A stretch of 64,000 bases of DNA. It comes from Daphnia carinata. Its lineage: Eukaryota > Arthropoda > Branchiopoda > Diplostraca > Daphniidae. The notes under the pieces are model-generated. The model made no database searches. It saw only the letters and a list, made by a program, of their open reading frames with translations, and was not told where the DNA came from. Of this stretch, positions 42,801-56,100 are shown one piece after another. The stretch's first letter is position 1; each line of letters starts with the position of its first letter. Location: assembly GCF_022539665.2 (NCBI RefSeq), contig NC_081333.1, positions 3,720,001 to 3,784,000 on the forward strand, written 5' to 3'. Position numbers and translations under genes: made by a program.

Positions 42801-43012
42801 GTCATTTAAACATACAATAATAGCTTCCTTACCTTTTCTAGTTTTCCTTCCAGATCGTCGAGATTGGCATGGTTTTCCTCCAGAACATCCCTAATAGCAG
42901 GAAAGTAAAAGTCACACTAGACTCTCTTCAAAATTATTTGTACCATTAAATTTGAAGTACCTAAATTTGGGGGAATCCCTCATGCATTCTTCGTATGATA
43001 TTAGTGGCTTCA
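39808..43012 (-). CDS. ACAP: ACAP-type Arf GTPase-activating protein (BAR, PH, ArfGAP, ankyrin)
   Basis: About fifteen exons on the minus strand. Start [18 protein letters not shown] at 43012 matches the ACAP N-terminus. A BAR domain follows over about 42895-41850 ([44 protein letters not shown]), then PH ([20 protein letters not shown], about 41655-41378). A C4 ArfGAP zinc finger follows ([19 protein letters not shown] with the partner cysteines in [11 protein letters not shown], and the arginine of [14 protein letters not shown] as catalytic finger). Ankyrin repeats (about 40475-39975) and the tail [10 protein letters not shown] end the protein. ACAPs bind PI(4,5)P2 and tubular membranes and hydrolyse Arf6-GTP in endocytic recycling; the Drosophila member is CenB1A. 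Inner exon borders were set by eye and a few may be off. Confidence 0.9.
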
Positions 43013-44326
43013 TGGTGAATGGCAGACAGTTCAGATCTGTGATGATAGTTTCAAGCTGATTGACAGTGGTGTTAATTTTACGCAACAATCTGCAGAGCAA
43101 AGAACACAATAATGGAAAGGAAGACTTATTATTATTTTGTCTTACTGCCAACTTACCAGTAATTTGGCTTAAATGGTTAATGGTTGTTTAACACACTGGG
43201 ATAAAAGTTGGCAACATGTTTGAATTAGATTTAGGCTGCCCTATGCAGCATTAAGCTCAATACTTAAGGATTGGGAAGAAGAACACAATAACGTCCCATC
43301 ACTGTGGAAGATTGAAAATTGTAGTCATCGAAGACCCCCCGTCCTACAATGGAATGACGTATGTATCGTGTCAGGGAAATCTTATGTTGCAATCAGTCGT
43401 CGAAATGGCATGCAAAGTAACCGCTGCCGCAAGCTTATTTTTGAAAAAAAAAGTGTTCATACAAACAAACAGGCTTACACGCCCACTCACTGGAGGGAAC
43501 AAGGATGAACTCGTTCGTATCCAGCCTACGTACGTCGGTTGGGAAATCTTTTTTAAAAAGGGATTTGGGTAGAAACGAAAGGAAGGGAAAAAACGTCAAA
43601 ACATTAAGGTAGTACTAAACGGCAACTTTTCAACACACATTGACTTGCAAATTGGAAAACGGGTACGAACGAGTTGCGTCTCGCTCACTGGAAATGGTTA
43701 TGACGTGTTGTGAAAGTAAAAAAATGTAGGACATTAAACTACAAAAGAGCACTAATTCAACAGGGACAGTATTTATTTTGTGAAAATACCACGCTCGAGG
43801 AAACAACCCAAGCATTCGATGAAGCTTCAGTTTTGTCATAATTTTAATGGAAGGATATAATAACAGCATTAACAGAACATAATGTTGGCTGGCTACACCC
43901 AAGGAAAAGACAAAAAAAATGTATATAACATAATAGCAAGTGATGCCCGTTTGTCTCGTTCTAATTCGTTCGATAGCCTCGTAAACCACATGATGACGCA
44001 GAGAGGGAACGACACACTTAGCCCGTACAGCTGTTGCTAATGGCCCTCTGCGGTCGCACTAATGCTGTTTGTTTATTTCTATAAAATACAATTGCATCCG
44101 GAAATAAAAAAGCTATTGCAAATAGTGAAGTTAAAGCGTTTTCTTGGAACGTATTCATTTCAACCAAATATTGCTGCGTATTTCACTAATCAAACTCCGC
44201 AATATTGAAAATACTTACTATCTGGGATTTGCCGACACATAAACTATAAATATTTGCGTACACTAGCTGCAACCTATACAATCTATACCGTTTGCCATAT
44301 TAATTGGAAACTCATTCTAATTCAGT
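43013..44326. other. 1.3-kb spacer between divergent ACAP and RING genes
   Basis: Should hold the ACAP promoter and an upstream non-coding exon, and the RING gene promoter. A hydrophobic 119-codon frame on the minus strand (43630-43989) has no start or splice context and is not counted as a gene. Confidence 0.4.
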
Positions 44327-45088
44327 ATGTCGAACAATCAATCTAATCCCAACCATTCAGCTAATATTCCGATACCCAACGAATCCGACGATCAACCGAC
44401 TAATACCAACGAGCCTGATGCTGGCCATCAAACCATCGATCGGTTGGCTAACATTGCTTTTCCGTCATCCAGTGTGTCTTCTGACGATCAATCCTGGACT
44501 GATGATGTAGCTAGTGGTGACGATAATATAGCGAATCCATTATCCAGCATGTCCGTTGATGATCTACCAAGGGTCAATAATCAAACCGGCACCAATGAGG
44601 ACGTGATTATGACGGACGATGAACCTGCCAATCCCAGTAGCTCCTCTCCCGAACAGCTCAATTACGACAACGGTCAGTGTGCCATTTGCTTGGGTCCTCA
44701 AGTGGACAGGTCACGTCCCAGATGTGGTCACGTTTTCTGTTTTGACTGTTTGAAGGAATGGTGTCGTGTAAAACTGGAGTGCCCAACATGCAGGCAGCCA
44801 TTTACCAACTTTGTTCATATGATCACAGGAACAGCTACGAATGAAACCAGTGAAGTTTACACGCCAGATCCTCCTCTGGTTCCAGCACAAAACCGACACA
44901 TCGTAACAATACGTTTCCCCATCGAATGGTTGCCTCTTTTGAACGAAACTCAATTTCAACGGTTTCTCTTTTCGATGTTTATACATCTCCAAGAAGGAGG
45001 TCAAGCGGAGAATGCTGCTGAACCGCCACCTAACTCATCGACCGATGACCAGCCAAATGCGAACAATCCATCGAACAATTCCAACTAA
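44327..45088 (+). CDS. Intronless RING-finger protein, TOPORS-like
   Basis: A single exon of 253 aa. A long Asn/Asp/Pro/Ser-rich acidic N-terminus (1-115) precedes a C3HC4 RING: CAICLGPQVDRSRPRCGHVF, CFDCLKEWCRVKLECPTCRQ and PF. Spacing is C-x2-C-x10-C-x-H-x2-C-x2-C-x10-C-x2-C. The segment after the RING (FTNFVHMIT) and the KEWC...CPTC spacing resemble TOPORS, a nuclear E3 ubiquitin/SUMO ligase. Here, however, the protein is far shorter and lacks the Arg/Ser tail. A C-terminal block (VTIRFPIEWLPLLNETQFQR, FLFSMFIHLQ) looks amphipathic. The absence of introns amid intron-rich neighbours suggests a retrocopy or a lineage-specific E3. Substrate unknown. Confidence 0.8.
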   Translation: MSNNQSNPNHSANIPIPNESDDQPTNTNEPDAGHQTIDRLANIAFPSSSVSSDDQSWTDDVASGDDNIANPLSSMSVDDLPRVNNQTGTNEDVIMTDDEPANPSSSSPEQLNYDNGQCAICLGPQVDRSRPRCGHVFCFDCLKEWCRVKLECPTCRQPFTNFVHMITGTATNETSEVYTPDPPLVPAQNRHIVTIRFPIEWLPLLNETQFQRFLFSMFIHLQEGGQAENAAEPPPNSSTDDQPNANNPSNNSN

Positions 45089-45250
45089 TTTTTCAAACTG
45101 TTTTCATCAGACATTGAAATACAAAATTAGATATTCGTTCAAATACTTAACGTGTTTCTTCTTCGATTTAATGTCACTTGCACGTACATAAAGAAAACCA
45201 TACTTGTAAGCTGGACTGCCGTTTGTAGTACAAAACAGGCAGACTGAGTT

Positions 45251-45287
45251 CACTGACACTGAGACTGACACTGAGACTGACACTGAG
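45251..45287. repeat. Short tandem repeat, 12-bp unit
   Basis: cactgagactga repeated about three times. Confidence 0.8.
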
Positions 45288-45308
45288 TACGTTTCACAGT
45301 TAATTTGT

Positions 45309-45831
45309 TTAGACGAGGTCGTCGGTAACTAGGGAGTGATCAAAACGCCTAGCGTTCAACTGAAGAGGGTAAGGCGGCCTGAGTGGAGCTAATCCAACGC
45401 TTTCTCTATTATTAGCGCTGTAAAAAGAACAAGTGCAACATTTCGTTGATGATAAAACGAAAAAGGCTGTGAAACAATCAAACCCTAAAAAAGGAGAAAC
45501 GAACCTGTTTTGTAAACTGAATTTAGACTGGACCGCAGCGGGCTGGATCAGTCCCGTTGGTCCGCACACGACACCAGTGGGCGCAACGTTAGTTACCCTG
45601 GACTGTTGCACTCCTTAGCGTAAAAACAAATGAAACCACTTAGAGAATAACAATTAAACTTGAGGCACATTAAATACTACCGAGAATGTGACGAATACCG
45701 TAGCGCGAAGGAGCGGCCTCATGGCCAATGTTTTCTGTGTAGATTGGATGGGGACGACAGCTGTTTGACGTCAGAGTCAATAAGATGCCTATCACTAAAA
45801 TGGCGAAGATGGCGATCCCGAACCTTCCCAT
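45309..45831 (-). CDS. Secreted 122-aa precursor, family not recognised
   Basis: Minus-strand exons 45831-45681, 45613-45505 and 45417-45309 join in phase (369 nt). The signal peptide is MGRFGIAIFAILVIGILLTL then TSNSC. The mature part begins RPHPIYTENIGHEAAPSRYG, continues IRHILGVQQSRVTNVAPTGV, VCGPTGLIQPAAVQS, then SANNRESVGLAPLRPPYPLQ and ends RRFDHSLVTDDLV. Two cysteines at most remain outside the signal. A few basic sites (SRYGIR, LNARRFD) could be processing sites, so a peptide precursor is possible, but no known neuropeptide or antimicrobial family is evident. All three splice junctions have canonical gt/ag. Confidence 0.6.
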
Positions 45832-45911
45832 GATTAAATTGGTTAATCCAATTCAACTGTCTTAGGTGTAGCTCCATTAAGTGTGCATACCAAAAGTACC
45901 ACTGTGACCAG

Positions 45912-46187
45912 ATGGAATTGCTTGATGAAATCATCGGGCAGCATCCCCGTCCGCAACACAACTCCGAATCGGCTTTACACCTGTTAATTGATCAAATAAA
46001 ATTAAAACGAATATTTCTCTGTGTGATGTACAACGGAAGTCCAAAGAACATGAAGTTACTTGTAAACAAAAGTGGCATTGCCATCGTAAATCGTACAGAA
46101 GAAGATCTGCGACATGATCTTGTTTGTTGTTGGCTACGAGCCTGGTCAACGACTGGTGTTTCAATTGAACATCTAGCTGCACTATAG
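45912..46187 (+). CDS. Unsupported 91-codon frame
   Basis: Starts MELLDEIIGQHPRPQHNSES and includes HLLIDQIKLKRIFLCVMYNG. Composition is protein-like (few low-complexity residues), but no domain is recognised and a minus-strand frame of 115 codons overlaps it. Could be a terminal exon or chance. Confidence 0.2.
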   Translation: MELLDEIIGQHPRPQHNSESALHLLIDQIKLKRIFLCVMYNGSPKNMKLLVNKSGIAIVNRTEEDLRHDLVCCWLRAWSTTGVSIEHLAAL

Positions 46188-47266
46188 CGACTCCAGCATT
46201 TCCAGATTTTATCGATTGAAACCTTTGTGATTCATTGTTGATGCGTCCACGTATTGATATCGATGGCGAGTTGACCATTCCATTCCATCAGGAGGCTGTG
46301 ATGAATCTTTGATCACTGCTCGCCCCCTCACTTCGGCCTACGTCACTAACTGCGTCGGTTGAAAGTCACATTTGATTAAATAATAGGAGGCTCGGACGTC
46401 ATGTTCCAGATTTAGAAATGAACCTCCCTACACGATTTTATACCTTCGCTTGGAGTGAAGAGAAAAAATAGAAAGGTCTTGTGCAACTTCAAGATGTCTG
46501 TATTCGTGAATCAATCCAGAAAGAAATGCTGAAGTATTTAAGGCGGCGATACAGAAAGCCTTAAAAAAAATAATGTTAAACTATTTCGAGAGTATTCGAT
46601 CAGATAATAAGGCTTTTTAATAGAATATCAAAAAATGGTCATCACCCAAATTTCAGGACACACCGAGAAGTCAATGAAACACAAGGCAAACGAGAGATTT
46701 ATCACGAGCGTTTGAAGAGTTAGATTAAATAAGACACTTTGAAATACTGCCAGTGGTGGTAACTTGAATGCAACAAAGAAAAAACAAAAAGTTAGGGTAA
46801 TCATTTAGAAGATGAAAAAAAAAAAAATCAGGTGGGCGTGCCCGAAAAACGGGAAGGGTCGACATAAAAATTTTGTTTTCAACGTAGACGCAAATCTCCT
46901 TTTTGTTTATGAACTTTCGCGCAATTCCACGAACTTTATCGTCTCTCCTGCACACTGAATGCTTTTTCACTTGAAAGAATTTGAAAGAAAACAATCGAAC
47001 GTGACGCCATCTAACAAGATGCCTGTCTCGAAAATCGTCATTCAAAAATAAAATGCAAATAAAAGAAAAGGTTTTTTCTGTAGCGCCGTATTGTTCACGA
47101 TCAGTCGACAGTGACTGCCAAAGACCGTGCCTTTCTCGTGCTCAAATCAAGACTATATCCGAAAAATGTGATTACATAAAAATGTGATTACATAAAAACA
47201 ATTGACAAACGAATGCTGTTGATTCCAAACATTTCGTGATGGATTCCTTTTTTTTTTTAAGGAGGA
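46188..47266. other. Spacer, nothing recognised
   Basis: 3' flank of the minus-strand Pax gene on the right. AT-rich, poly-A runs (46815-46827), no gene or repeat family seen. Confidence 0.4.
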
Positions 47267-50170
47267 TCAATACCACCCGTACATAGAGGTAAAGGCTGAA
47301 TGGTTCAGATGAGACATGGCGTGCGGATGAGCCATCGAATTTCGATTGTTGCTGCTGAACGCTGGAACGGCCGGCGCAGTAACGGATGGCATCATCATCG
47401 ATGCTTGTTGCTGCACCTGTTGCTGGACTACTGCTGTCTGATGCTGATGTTGTTGCTGAAACCAAGTGCTACTCTCTTGCGGGGTGTACGGATAGCTCAT
47501 CATCGTGTTGGCCATCTAAAAAGAAAAGAATTAAAACGATTAGATTCGATTCAATTTTAATAATTTGAAATAAAAAATCAAATGTCTTACCTGATGATGG
47601 GAGGTCAAAGAAGTGGAGTAAGGATTGCTGGAAACGGACGGCAACGATGGCGAAGAAGCGGGAGCCGGAGCTCCAAAGGCGGGCGGAACCGAATAGAGTT
47701 GCTGTTGGTGCTGGACGGTGGACGGCATTTCGATTGCGTTGCTGGTCATCGAGTGATGATGGATAGTATCGTGCGGATAATGATAAGGAGACGAAGCAGC
47801 GGTAGGCAAACCCATGGTGGTTGCGTTAACGTTGGTAGACGTAGTCATTCCGCTTGCTGGACCGTTGACATTCATCGGTGCGTTCGTAGGAGCGGACGAC
47901 GTGGTGCCGTATGGAGGTGACGAAGATCCATTGCCGGAAGAGGCTGAAGAAGTGGACATTTGTTTACGCAATCGGGCGCGACGGTTGCTGAACCAAACTT
48001 GAATTCTGGCTTCGGTGAGTTTAGTGCGTTGAGCCAATTCTTCTCTAGTGTAAACATCGGGGTATTGAGTACGGTCGAAAGCTTTCTCCAATTCGTCCAT
48101 CTGCTGGGCGGTGAAGGTAGTGCGGTGGCGGCGCTGTTTGCGCTTCAGCGGGATGCCCGGCTCCGAATCGCAGTCGGATGTGACTCCGTCATCCATTCCA
48201 TCGCCGGAATGAGACGATGAAGAAGATCCATCACCTTGATGGCTCATCATTCCATATCCAAGATTCGTAACACCTTTAAATAAATTTGAATATTTAGTTT
48301 GTAGGCCTGAAATGTCGAGTCGTATTACAATAGCTAATTGAATTTATGAACTCCCCCGCTCAAATAAGATTTGCTGCCGTGTTACGTATTAATTAATTGA
48401 GGGGGGGGGTGTATAAAGATAACAAGAGAAGCAGGGTTACGCTAAAGGTCACTCGCAACAGGTGTTAAGCCTATTTAAAGATAAGGGTGCGTGCTGTGCT
48501 ACTGTTGCGGCGGTTGTACTTGCCGCACGCCGTGCTTTTCTTTTTTTTATGATTGCAATTAAATTCGAAAGAGAACTTGGGCTCCTTATTTGCCCGCCCG
48601 TTGGCTTACGATAATAATCACTTGCGGAAGTCTAGGTAACTATAAGGCGTATGCTTACGGGACATGCACGGATCTCGTTAATGATAAGGATAGGTGATGT
48701 ATAGTTTTTAATACAAAGCGCTCCCCCTGTTTTTTGTTTTTTTTAAAGTTTAGCCCGTAATCAGACCCCAACGGATTTTCTTTCATTTGTTGTAGTGTTA
48801 CAATCAGGGTCCACATCCCGCAGGTGATTTAATTGAAAGAGGGAACATATTCATCTACTAAATAAACTACTTTAATTTGATAACGAACAAGACGCTAATA
48901 CGTGTACAAATATTAGCATTTATATTATTATTTTTTATGACTAACAATAAGCGAGAGACTTTTACCTGCGGCTTCTGATTTGTGATTGGAGTGGCTATCC
49001 TCGGAAGTGTCGCGCAGGTAACGAGATATGGCACTAACCGAAGGGGCTGTAGAACGCTCGCAAAGTCCCTCCTTGATCAATCTGTTATTGAATGAAATAA
49101 AATCAAACAAGAACTTTAATTATCAGCTTAAAAAACAAAGTAGGTAGCACGCAGAACGTGTTTTAAAGGTGTAAATGATCTAACACTATACCTACCTGTC
49201 TCTGATTTCCCATGAAAAGATGCCGTGGTTCTCCATACGGTAAGACTGGATACGGCGCTGGATGTCTGGCTGAAGGCTGTGCTTCGGTCTGGCTCCACCG
49301 ACGACTCCGGCGCGGATGCTGCCCGTCTCTTGGTAGCGGTTGAGGATCTTGGAGACGCAGCCGTGGGAGACGCGCAATTGTCGCGAGATGACGCACGGAC
49401 GGACTCCGGCCGCCGCCAGTTCGACGATCTTCAAGCGGATGTGGTTGGGCAACGGCCGGCCGTTGATAAAGACACCGCCCAACTGATTAACACGGCCCTG
49501 ACCTGTTCAAAAAAATGCAGTCAATTCATCGTCCATTGTTGTCAAACATTTTTTTTTGTTTTGCAAGACAATTCGCGATGCCAAGAAAGTTTGACAACCG
49601 ATTTTTTTGAAAAAATTCATCCAAGGCGAACAAAAAAAGAAACGTTGTTGCTTCGTTTCACAGTATACCACGCGCCTAGGACTGTCCAGTCTCCTTGTTT
49701 AAAGTACATTCTACATAACAGAAGCATTTCCACTCTATGGCGCACGAAGGAGCATCGAGTGCCATAAGCGCAGAAGAAAAGATGCTATTATGAACGATCG
49801 GTCCGGCACGAGATCTTTAACAGATGTTACAAACAAAAAGGACAATAAGGCGCGCACGAAAAGTGTCACGAACCATGGACCTTAACAGTAGCCGCCAACG
49901 CCTATTTTTTTTGTTTTTTTTTCAAATTAATATAAAAAATGAGACGAGCTGACGTCATGGCAACCGTCTGATTCAACGAAATCGCGCCCGACTGCGCTTT
50001 TCGACATTCTCTTCAATACGTAAAAACAATCGCATTCGAAACTGAAGAATCATTCCATCCATGAATTTGTTTCTTTCTTATAGTTTAAAAATTAAAAATG
50101 AAATACCTTGAAAGGGATAGCCAGTGGTGTAACAAGGTCTTGCCATAGTGTTGATACCGGTCAACGTCAT
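47267..50170 (-). CDS. Pax3/7-class paired-homeodomain factor, gooseberry-like copy A
   Basis: Minus-strand exons 50170-50107, 49502-49196, 49081-48966, 48273-47591 and 47515-47267 give 472 aa. N-terminus [20 protein letters not shown] leads into a paired domain ([20 protein letters not shown] ... [27 protein letters not shown]). A Ser/Asp-rich linker follows, then a complete homeodomain ([20 protein letters not shown] ... [17 protein letters not shown]) with Ser at recognition position 50, as in the Pax3/7 (paired, gooseberry) class. The C-terminal part is Ser/Pro/Gln-rich, probably a transactivation domain, and ends in TSMYGWY. The family sets segment polarity and neuroectoderm identity as a nuclear transcription factor. 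The octapeptide usual between the two domains (HSIDGILG in Drosophila gooseberry) is not seen. Confidence 0.93.
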
Positions 50171-53100
50171 GTTTGAAACCTTCTTCCGTACCGATGATTA
50201 AAAATTCTTTAATGAAAATAGACAAAATCCCTTGATGAGTGGGCCAGAGATCTAAAAGGACACTACACTCAAACAGAGGGGAAGTAATACGATGAGTTTA
50301 AGCTGTGAGCAGCGGAGCACAACTGAACAGCTTTCCGAATTTCAGACTCGTTTTTTTTTTTTTTAGAAGCCCAGCTCTTCAAATATATCCCCCCTCCCCT
50401 CCCTACCAAACAAAGTCCAAACGGGCACGCACAGCTCTGCTTTCCTATTGGTCGGTTTCGATTCCTCCAGTTTAAGGAACGCCCACCTTTCCGCTTTTTC
50501 TTTTTCAACAACAACAACAAAAAAAAAAGAGAGGTCCCTTCTTCTTGTGGACGGACTGCCCCCTCCCGTGTTGAATCATCTTTCGGTCAATGATGAAGAC
50601 CCCCTTTAATAATCAGGTCATCCTGACATATTCACGGTTATAGATGCTGCGCATTATTTCGATGCGGGAAATTTCACATGAGTTTCTATATCGAATCGCA
50701 TTTATCGGTTTCTATATTTTATGTCCCATTGGTAGTCGTAAAGTTCCATAACGAGTTTGAAATTTTTTCTAAGAATGTCAATGGCAGTGACATTGTATTG
50801 AATTATGGACTGGGCGATCGGATCGATTTATCGAAACGTTTTCCGAATTTTGTAGAATTCAATTTGAATATTTTCAAAACGAACATCTACGACAATTTTT
50901 TTTTTTAAATTTTTTTTTTTTTTCAAATTAAACGAAATAAAAAGGGGAAACAATTTTTAAGTGCTGGATAACCGGAACAGACGGAACTGTTTTCACATAT
51001 TGTTCACGCTTCTCCTGTAGGTCCGTCTCGGAGTCCCACTTTAAAACATTGTGTTATGTACAACTTTAGTGGCTTGGTTCAACCATTCTGTGTGCATACA
51101 TTCGATGCCTTATTGAGCCATTACACGAGACTGATTGGGACATTTGGACCGGCGGGGTCAGCCACGACCGTCACGCATCCTCTCAAATGAAAAACCTTTT
51201 CTTTCTTTTCAATCAACAACTCCTTTAACCATGTCAACCGTTCCAGACACGCTAAAGCCTCCTCCCCGAAAAAAATTAAAACACGTGATCTTCCAAAAAA
51301 AAAGAAAAAAGAAGTGTTCCAGGTTGTCATTTTCCCACGACCCAAGTCGGTAGTCGAGTCAACTGATCGCAAAAAAATAAAGGCAATGGCTTCGATGGAT
51401 ATTATAAGAATGTGCTATGGCCTTTATAGACGTGTCACTAGGAATGTTGAAAGACGGACAACTTCTGTTTGGACCTATTCGATACGGGCCCCGAATCCAT
51501 AGACGAGCAAGCCATATACATATAGATATAACTCTTTTTCAAAGTTTTACAATGTTACGCTGTGCTACCGGTGGTGCATCTATAGAAGCTGGAAAAGATT
51601 CGTCTGATCAGACACGCCGAAGAGCCAAACGGCAAAACAGTGGCCAGATTGTTTTACAACACGAGACGCGATCAAGACGGACAGCTTTCTTTCTTTTTTT
51701 TTTTTTCAAACTTCTCCCCCCTCATAAAAATTTCCATAGAGTTCTCCAGTAGCCGCTAGTACCGGCCTCTTTTCGTCTGTCTGTCGGCCAGTATTTTTTT
51801 TTTTTTTTTCCAGGCAGTGTCGTAAAAATAAGAGATGGAGCCTCAACAGGAGATGCTATAGGCCTATGGTTTCTCTTTTTATTTTTTGTTCCAGTTGAAA
51901 AATAACAACAACACAGAAATATATATAAAAACTTAGATATGTGTCTGAAGCACCTAACTGTTTTTTGTTGCCTTTCTTATGTTGTCTGGACGTCGTAAAT
52001 GCACAGACTGGTTTTTATTCTATTCAAAAAAAGGAGCCAATAGATCAGCCACTGATTTACCTATCGATAGAGCGAGGCAACTGCATCTATCAACAGGTGG
52101 ATATCCGTGAAGAAGCATTTTTCATAAGCATCGGCATGAAGACGATGTCGAATGCGATTCGTATATTATAACAAGCACGAAGTCGCATAGCGTTTCGCCG
52201 TGTTAACATTCTTCCATGTCTTCTGGAACGGCTCCCCCCCCCCCCCCACCAAAAAAAAATGTGGGTATATGACTCAATCAATACGTTTGTGCACGGTTGA
52301 TTGGTTTGAATCAACACTTCACAAATACGGGGGCGCTGCTAAATTGCGCTGTTTTCAAAATCAAAACGAGTTTTGAAAGGGAACGAGGACAAATGGCCAC
52401 GTCAAGCCAAAAAAAAAAAAAAAAAAAAAAAATGTGCGGATATGTTTGTATAGTTTTGTCAAGACTTTTGCGCGTATTTAAACGCACACACAGCTATTGT
52501 GTAACACGAAACTGTGCGCTGTTAAAGTTCGTGCTGCCAAAAAAACATGTTGGATGGCGGTAACCACTTTGGCTTTTCTTTTTTTTTTTGTGTTGAACGT
52601 GCCTTTCTTTATTTCGGACGAGATCCCGACGGGTCAGCATTTGAAAAATGAATTTTTAGGGGAGGTAGGAAAGTTGACAGTAAATCAAATGTTGAGTCTA
52701 CACATGTGCCAATATATGTATATAGTCAAGAATCGTTTGAATTACGCGAGTTGTGCGGAAATTCCATCAGTTTTTCGTACTACTGTAATACAACTGACAC
52801 CCCGTTTTCTTTAAGACGCTTTCGACATGTTCGGGGTTCCAATTCAATATCTTGTTTACGTTTTGCTTTTTGTTTTTGTTGTGAACAAACTCCGCAAATA
52901 AATCAACTCGGGTTTTGTAATATAGACCGTACGGGACATGTCGATCCCAGTTGGACACTTACTCAATTGAGCAACGCTCGATCTTTGGGTGTCTTTAAAG
53001 TCTTGAAAGTTTAACAAAATTAAAAAAAAAAAAACAACAAAAAAAAAACAAAAACAAACAAAGATATGAAGGAAATCTTTTTCTTACCCATCCTCTTGTT

Positions 53101-56100
53101 TTTGGATATTCCGTCTGAAGTGGATCACACACACACACACACACACACAATCGAGTGTCACAAGTGGTGGCAAATGAACGCGATTAGCTGCAATCAAAAC
53201 CGAAAATCTGATGAGACATTTTTAAACTTTTACAACCACACAGGACAAAAAGTTACATGTAAAATAGGTAGAATGGGGGCGGGGCTCTTATGCTTGGCAT
53301 AAGTGGAGCGGGTGTAGGTGTAGGCTAAAAAGAAAAAAAAATGGGGACTACATCAAAAGAGAAAAAGAAGGAGGAGGTGTGTATGTGTGTACAACATGGC
53401 AGTTTCTATTGTCGGTGTGCACCACATGGAGAGGAGGGGGGGAGCTCAAAGTGAAACAGGAGGAAGGGGGGGGGGGGAAGACGATCAAAAAAGGTGTGCA
53501 ACTCTCGCGTTACCTGGCCACCTTTTTGGCCATCAAAACGGAATGGATCCAATTTCTCTTTTTCTTTATGTGTGTTTATGTCTGTAATAGTAGTGCGTTA
53601 TATTTGTATGACTACTACCACCACTAGACATAACTATTATGCTCTCCCCTCCCCACACACAACTTTTTTGTTTCAATTAGCCGCCGTTTCCGGTGCCAGT
53701 TGCCAAAGTACCGCCGCGCTGTCGCTACTGGCGCGTAATTTATGAACTAGATTTTTTTATTTTGAAACATTTTCGTTTCTTTATCTGTGTAACGCACGAT
53801 GCTGATGACTTTTGGCTTGCCTACACAATTTGAAATTCGAGGGGGGGGGGGGGAATAAAAAAATAAGAAGAGGAAAAAGATAAAAAAAATGTTTCATCAT
53901 TTTTCTGTCATGATTCCTATCCGACGGGAAATAGTTTATTTGTTTATTTTAAAAAAAAATATATAATTTTATATCCATTTCCCCCCCCCCCCCCCCCCCC
54001 CCCAAAAAAAAGGGGGGCGGGAGAACAGATGAAGGAATTCTGTTGTGTAATGCAATAGAGAACAGGTAAAGTCTATCTAAAAAAAGAAAAAAAGGCTATT
54101 CAATTGTTTCAATCCGTCCGCAGTCTTACGAATCATCCGCTATTACACGATTCTTTTTTGATTCAGTTGTTGTATACATTCTTTTTTTTTTTTTTTTTCT
54201 TTTGTTTAACACACTTCTTTTCAACGTGTTTTCATTGTGTGTGTACCTACACTGGACACTGTCCAAGCGTTTTCGTCGACAGGCTGTACACAGTAGCATA
54301 GTTTATTGTGTGTGTTCGTAGATAGATGCACGATGGGGGGACTCTGTTACCTATATAACATTTTATTTAAAAAAAAAAATAAATAGAATGAAATGGTGAT
54401 GGCCGGAAGGTTTCCGCCGCCCAACAACAATTTTTTTTTGGGGGGGGGATTGGCTGTTTGCACTCAATGACAATTCCAGGGAGCTCTGATATACAAGCGC
54501 CATCAGTAGCTCCAGTGTATTGTAATATACGGACAGCAGCAAAAAAAAAAACGAAATCAATTCATTGAAAATCGTCCAGTCACGGTGAATGATCAGATTT
54601 TATTTATAGAGAGTGGGAAAAAAGGAAGGCAGCAGGGCTTTCCAACATGCATTGAAATCAGAAAGAACAAAATCGCTCCCACTGATCCTTTCGCTTGAAA
54701 TAGAATGATTTCAAACACTTGCGTTTCTTTTTGCTGTACGACCTTAAAATTTTATTTATTTATTTTTTATATTTTTTTTTTTTTTTGGCTTTATAATTCA
54801 TTTACTTATGAATCAATCGCTAAGAGTACAGGCGGGAAATTCAAAAAAAAAAACATCCTCGACATCGATGTCTATGTATAGGCCTTCACTTCCATTGCAC
54901 TAAGTTTAAACTACGAACAAAAAAAAAAAGGGAACAAAAAAAAAATAATGAAAAATGACGACGAACAAAAAGAGAATGGGGGATGTGGCTCTCAAACAAA
55001 AGAAATAGAAAAGACAAGAGAACATTTTCGTTTCTTTTCTCTCGCGAAAGAAACACACACACACACAAAAAAAAAGAATAGACAGAGACCACCTAGCGGT
55101 GACGGAGATGCGCTTGTTAGTGTGAAATACACACCTTGCTCCTCCATAGCTGTTGCAGGTATAGATTCCATACATCAACTCTCTCAATTTTTTTTTTTTT
55201 TTTTTTTTGTATCGCGCTACTGCGCCTGCTGACAGCGCACTATAACATTCGCCAACTGGAACACAATTTTTCGTCCCTGATGTTGGCTTTCATCATTTGT
55301 ATACAGGTGAAACTCGGGGATATCTAAAAATAAAAGGGGGGGGGGGGGCCAAATCTGCGCGGTTATTATCAAAAGACGATTTTTTGTTGTTGTTGTTGTT
55401 ATTGTATACGACGTAGGCATTGGAGTGGATCGAGGCAATAATAAATCAAAGTCTTTCTTGCATTTTCTTCGCTGTTGTTGTTGTCTAGCGTACGCTTATT
55501 CTCAACTTCCGAAACGTATATTTCGCCTATTTTTTTTTTTATTGCATTATTTTGCAAACGTTTGCAGTTTTTTCTTATTTTATTGTTCATTGCCATTCAC
55601 AAAAAAAAAATAGGCATTTTTTTTTGTTTTCGTTCCAATAAGAAAATGTTTCTCTTTCTTTTTTATTGTGTCGGCATTTTACTATAGGCCTATATCCGCA
55701 ACAATCGCCATTTCTTATAATACCTTAAGAACCGCGAAAAAAAAATATGAGAGGACAATCGCAACATTGCAAAATTTTATTCTTCTGTCCCTTTCTTTGG
55801 AGGGCTGAGTTCTGTCTGGACAAACAGCAAATAAAATAAAAAAGAAGGGCCAATATCGTAAAAAAAAAAAAAAAAAAAACGGAAATTTGTTGCTTGTCTA
55901 CGTAGCAATTGATCAGGCCCTTTTTTTTTTGCTGCCAAAAAAAAAAAATGTTCAGTTTCACTTTTCTTTTTTTTTTGCTGTGTATGGGCCTATTTATTGG
56001 CATTGCCTTTTTGCGCCCCTCTTTTTTTTTCCGCGTTTTTACAGCCTCAATTCTTTATTTATTTATTAGATTGCAAAAAAGAAAGAAGGAATTTGGCAAA

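Noticed and set aside
43630-43989. 119-codon hydrophobic frame on the minus strand
   Set aside because: Starts in GC-poor spacer, has no family motif, no splice continuation and no promoter signal.
53066-55700. Many 60-100-codon frames in the Pax intergenic region
   Set aside because: Composed of Phe or Lys runs from homopolymers; no splice or domain support.
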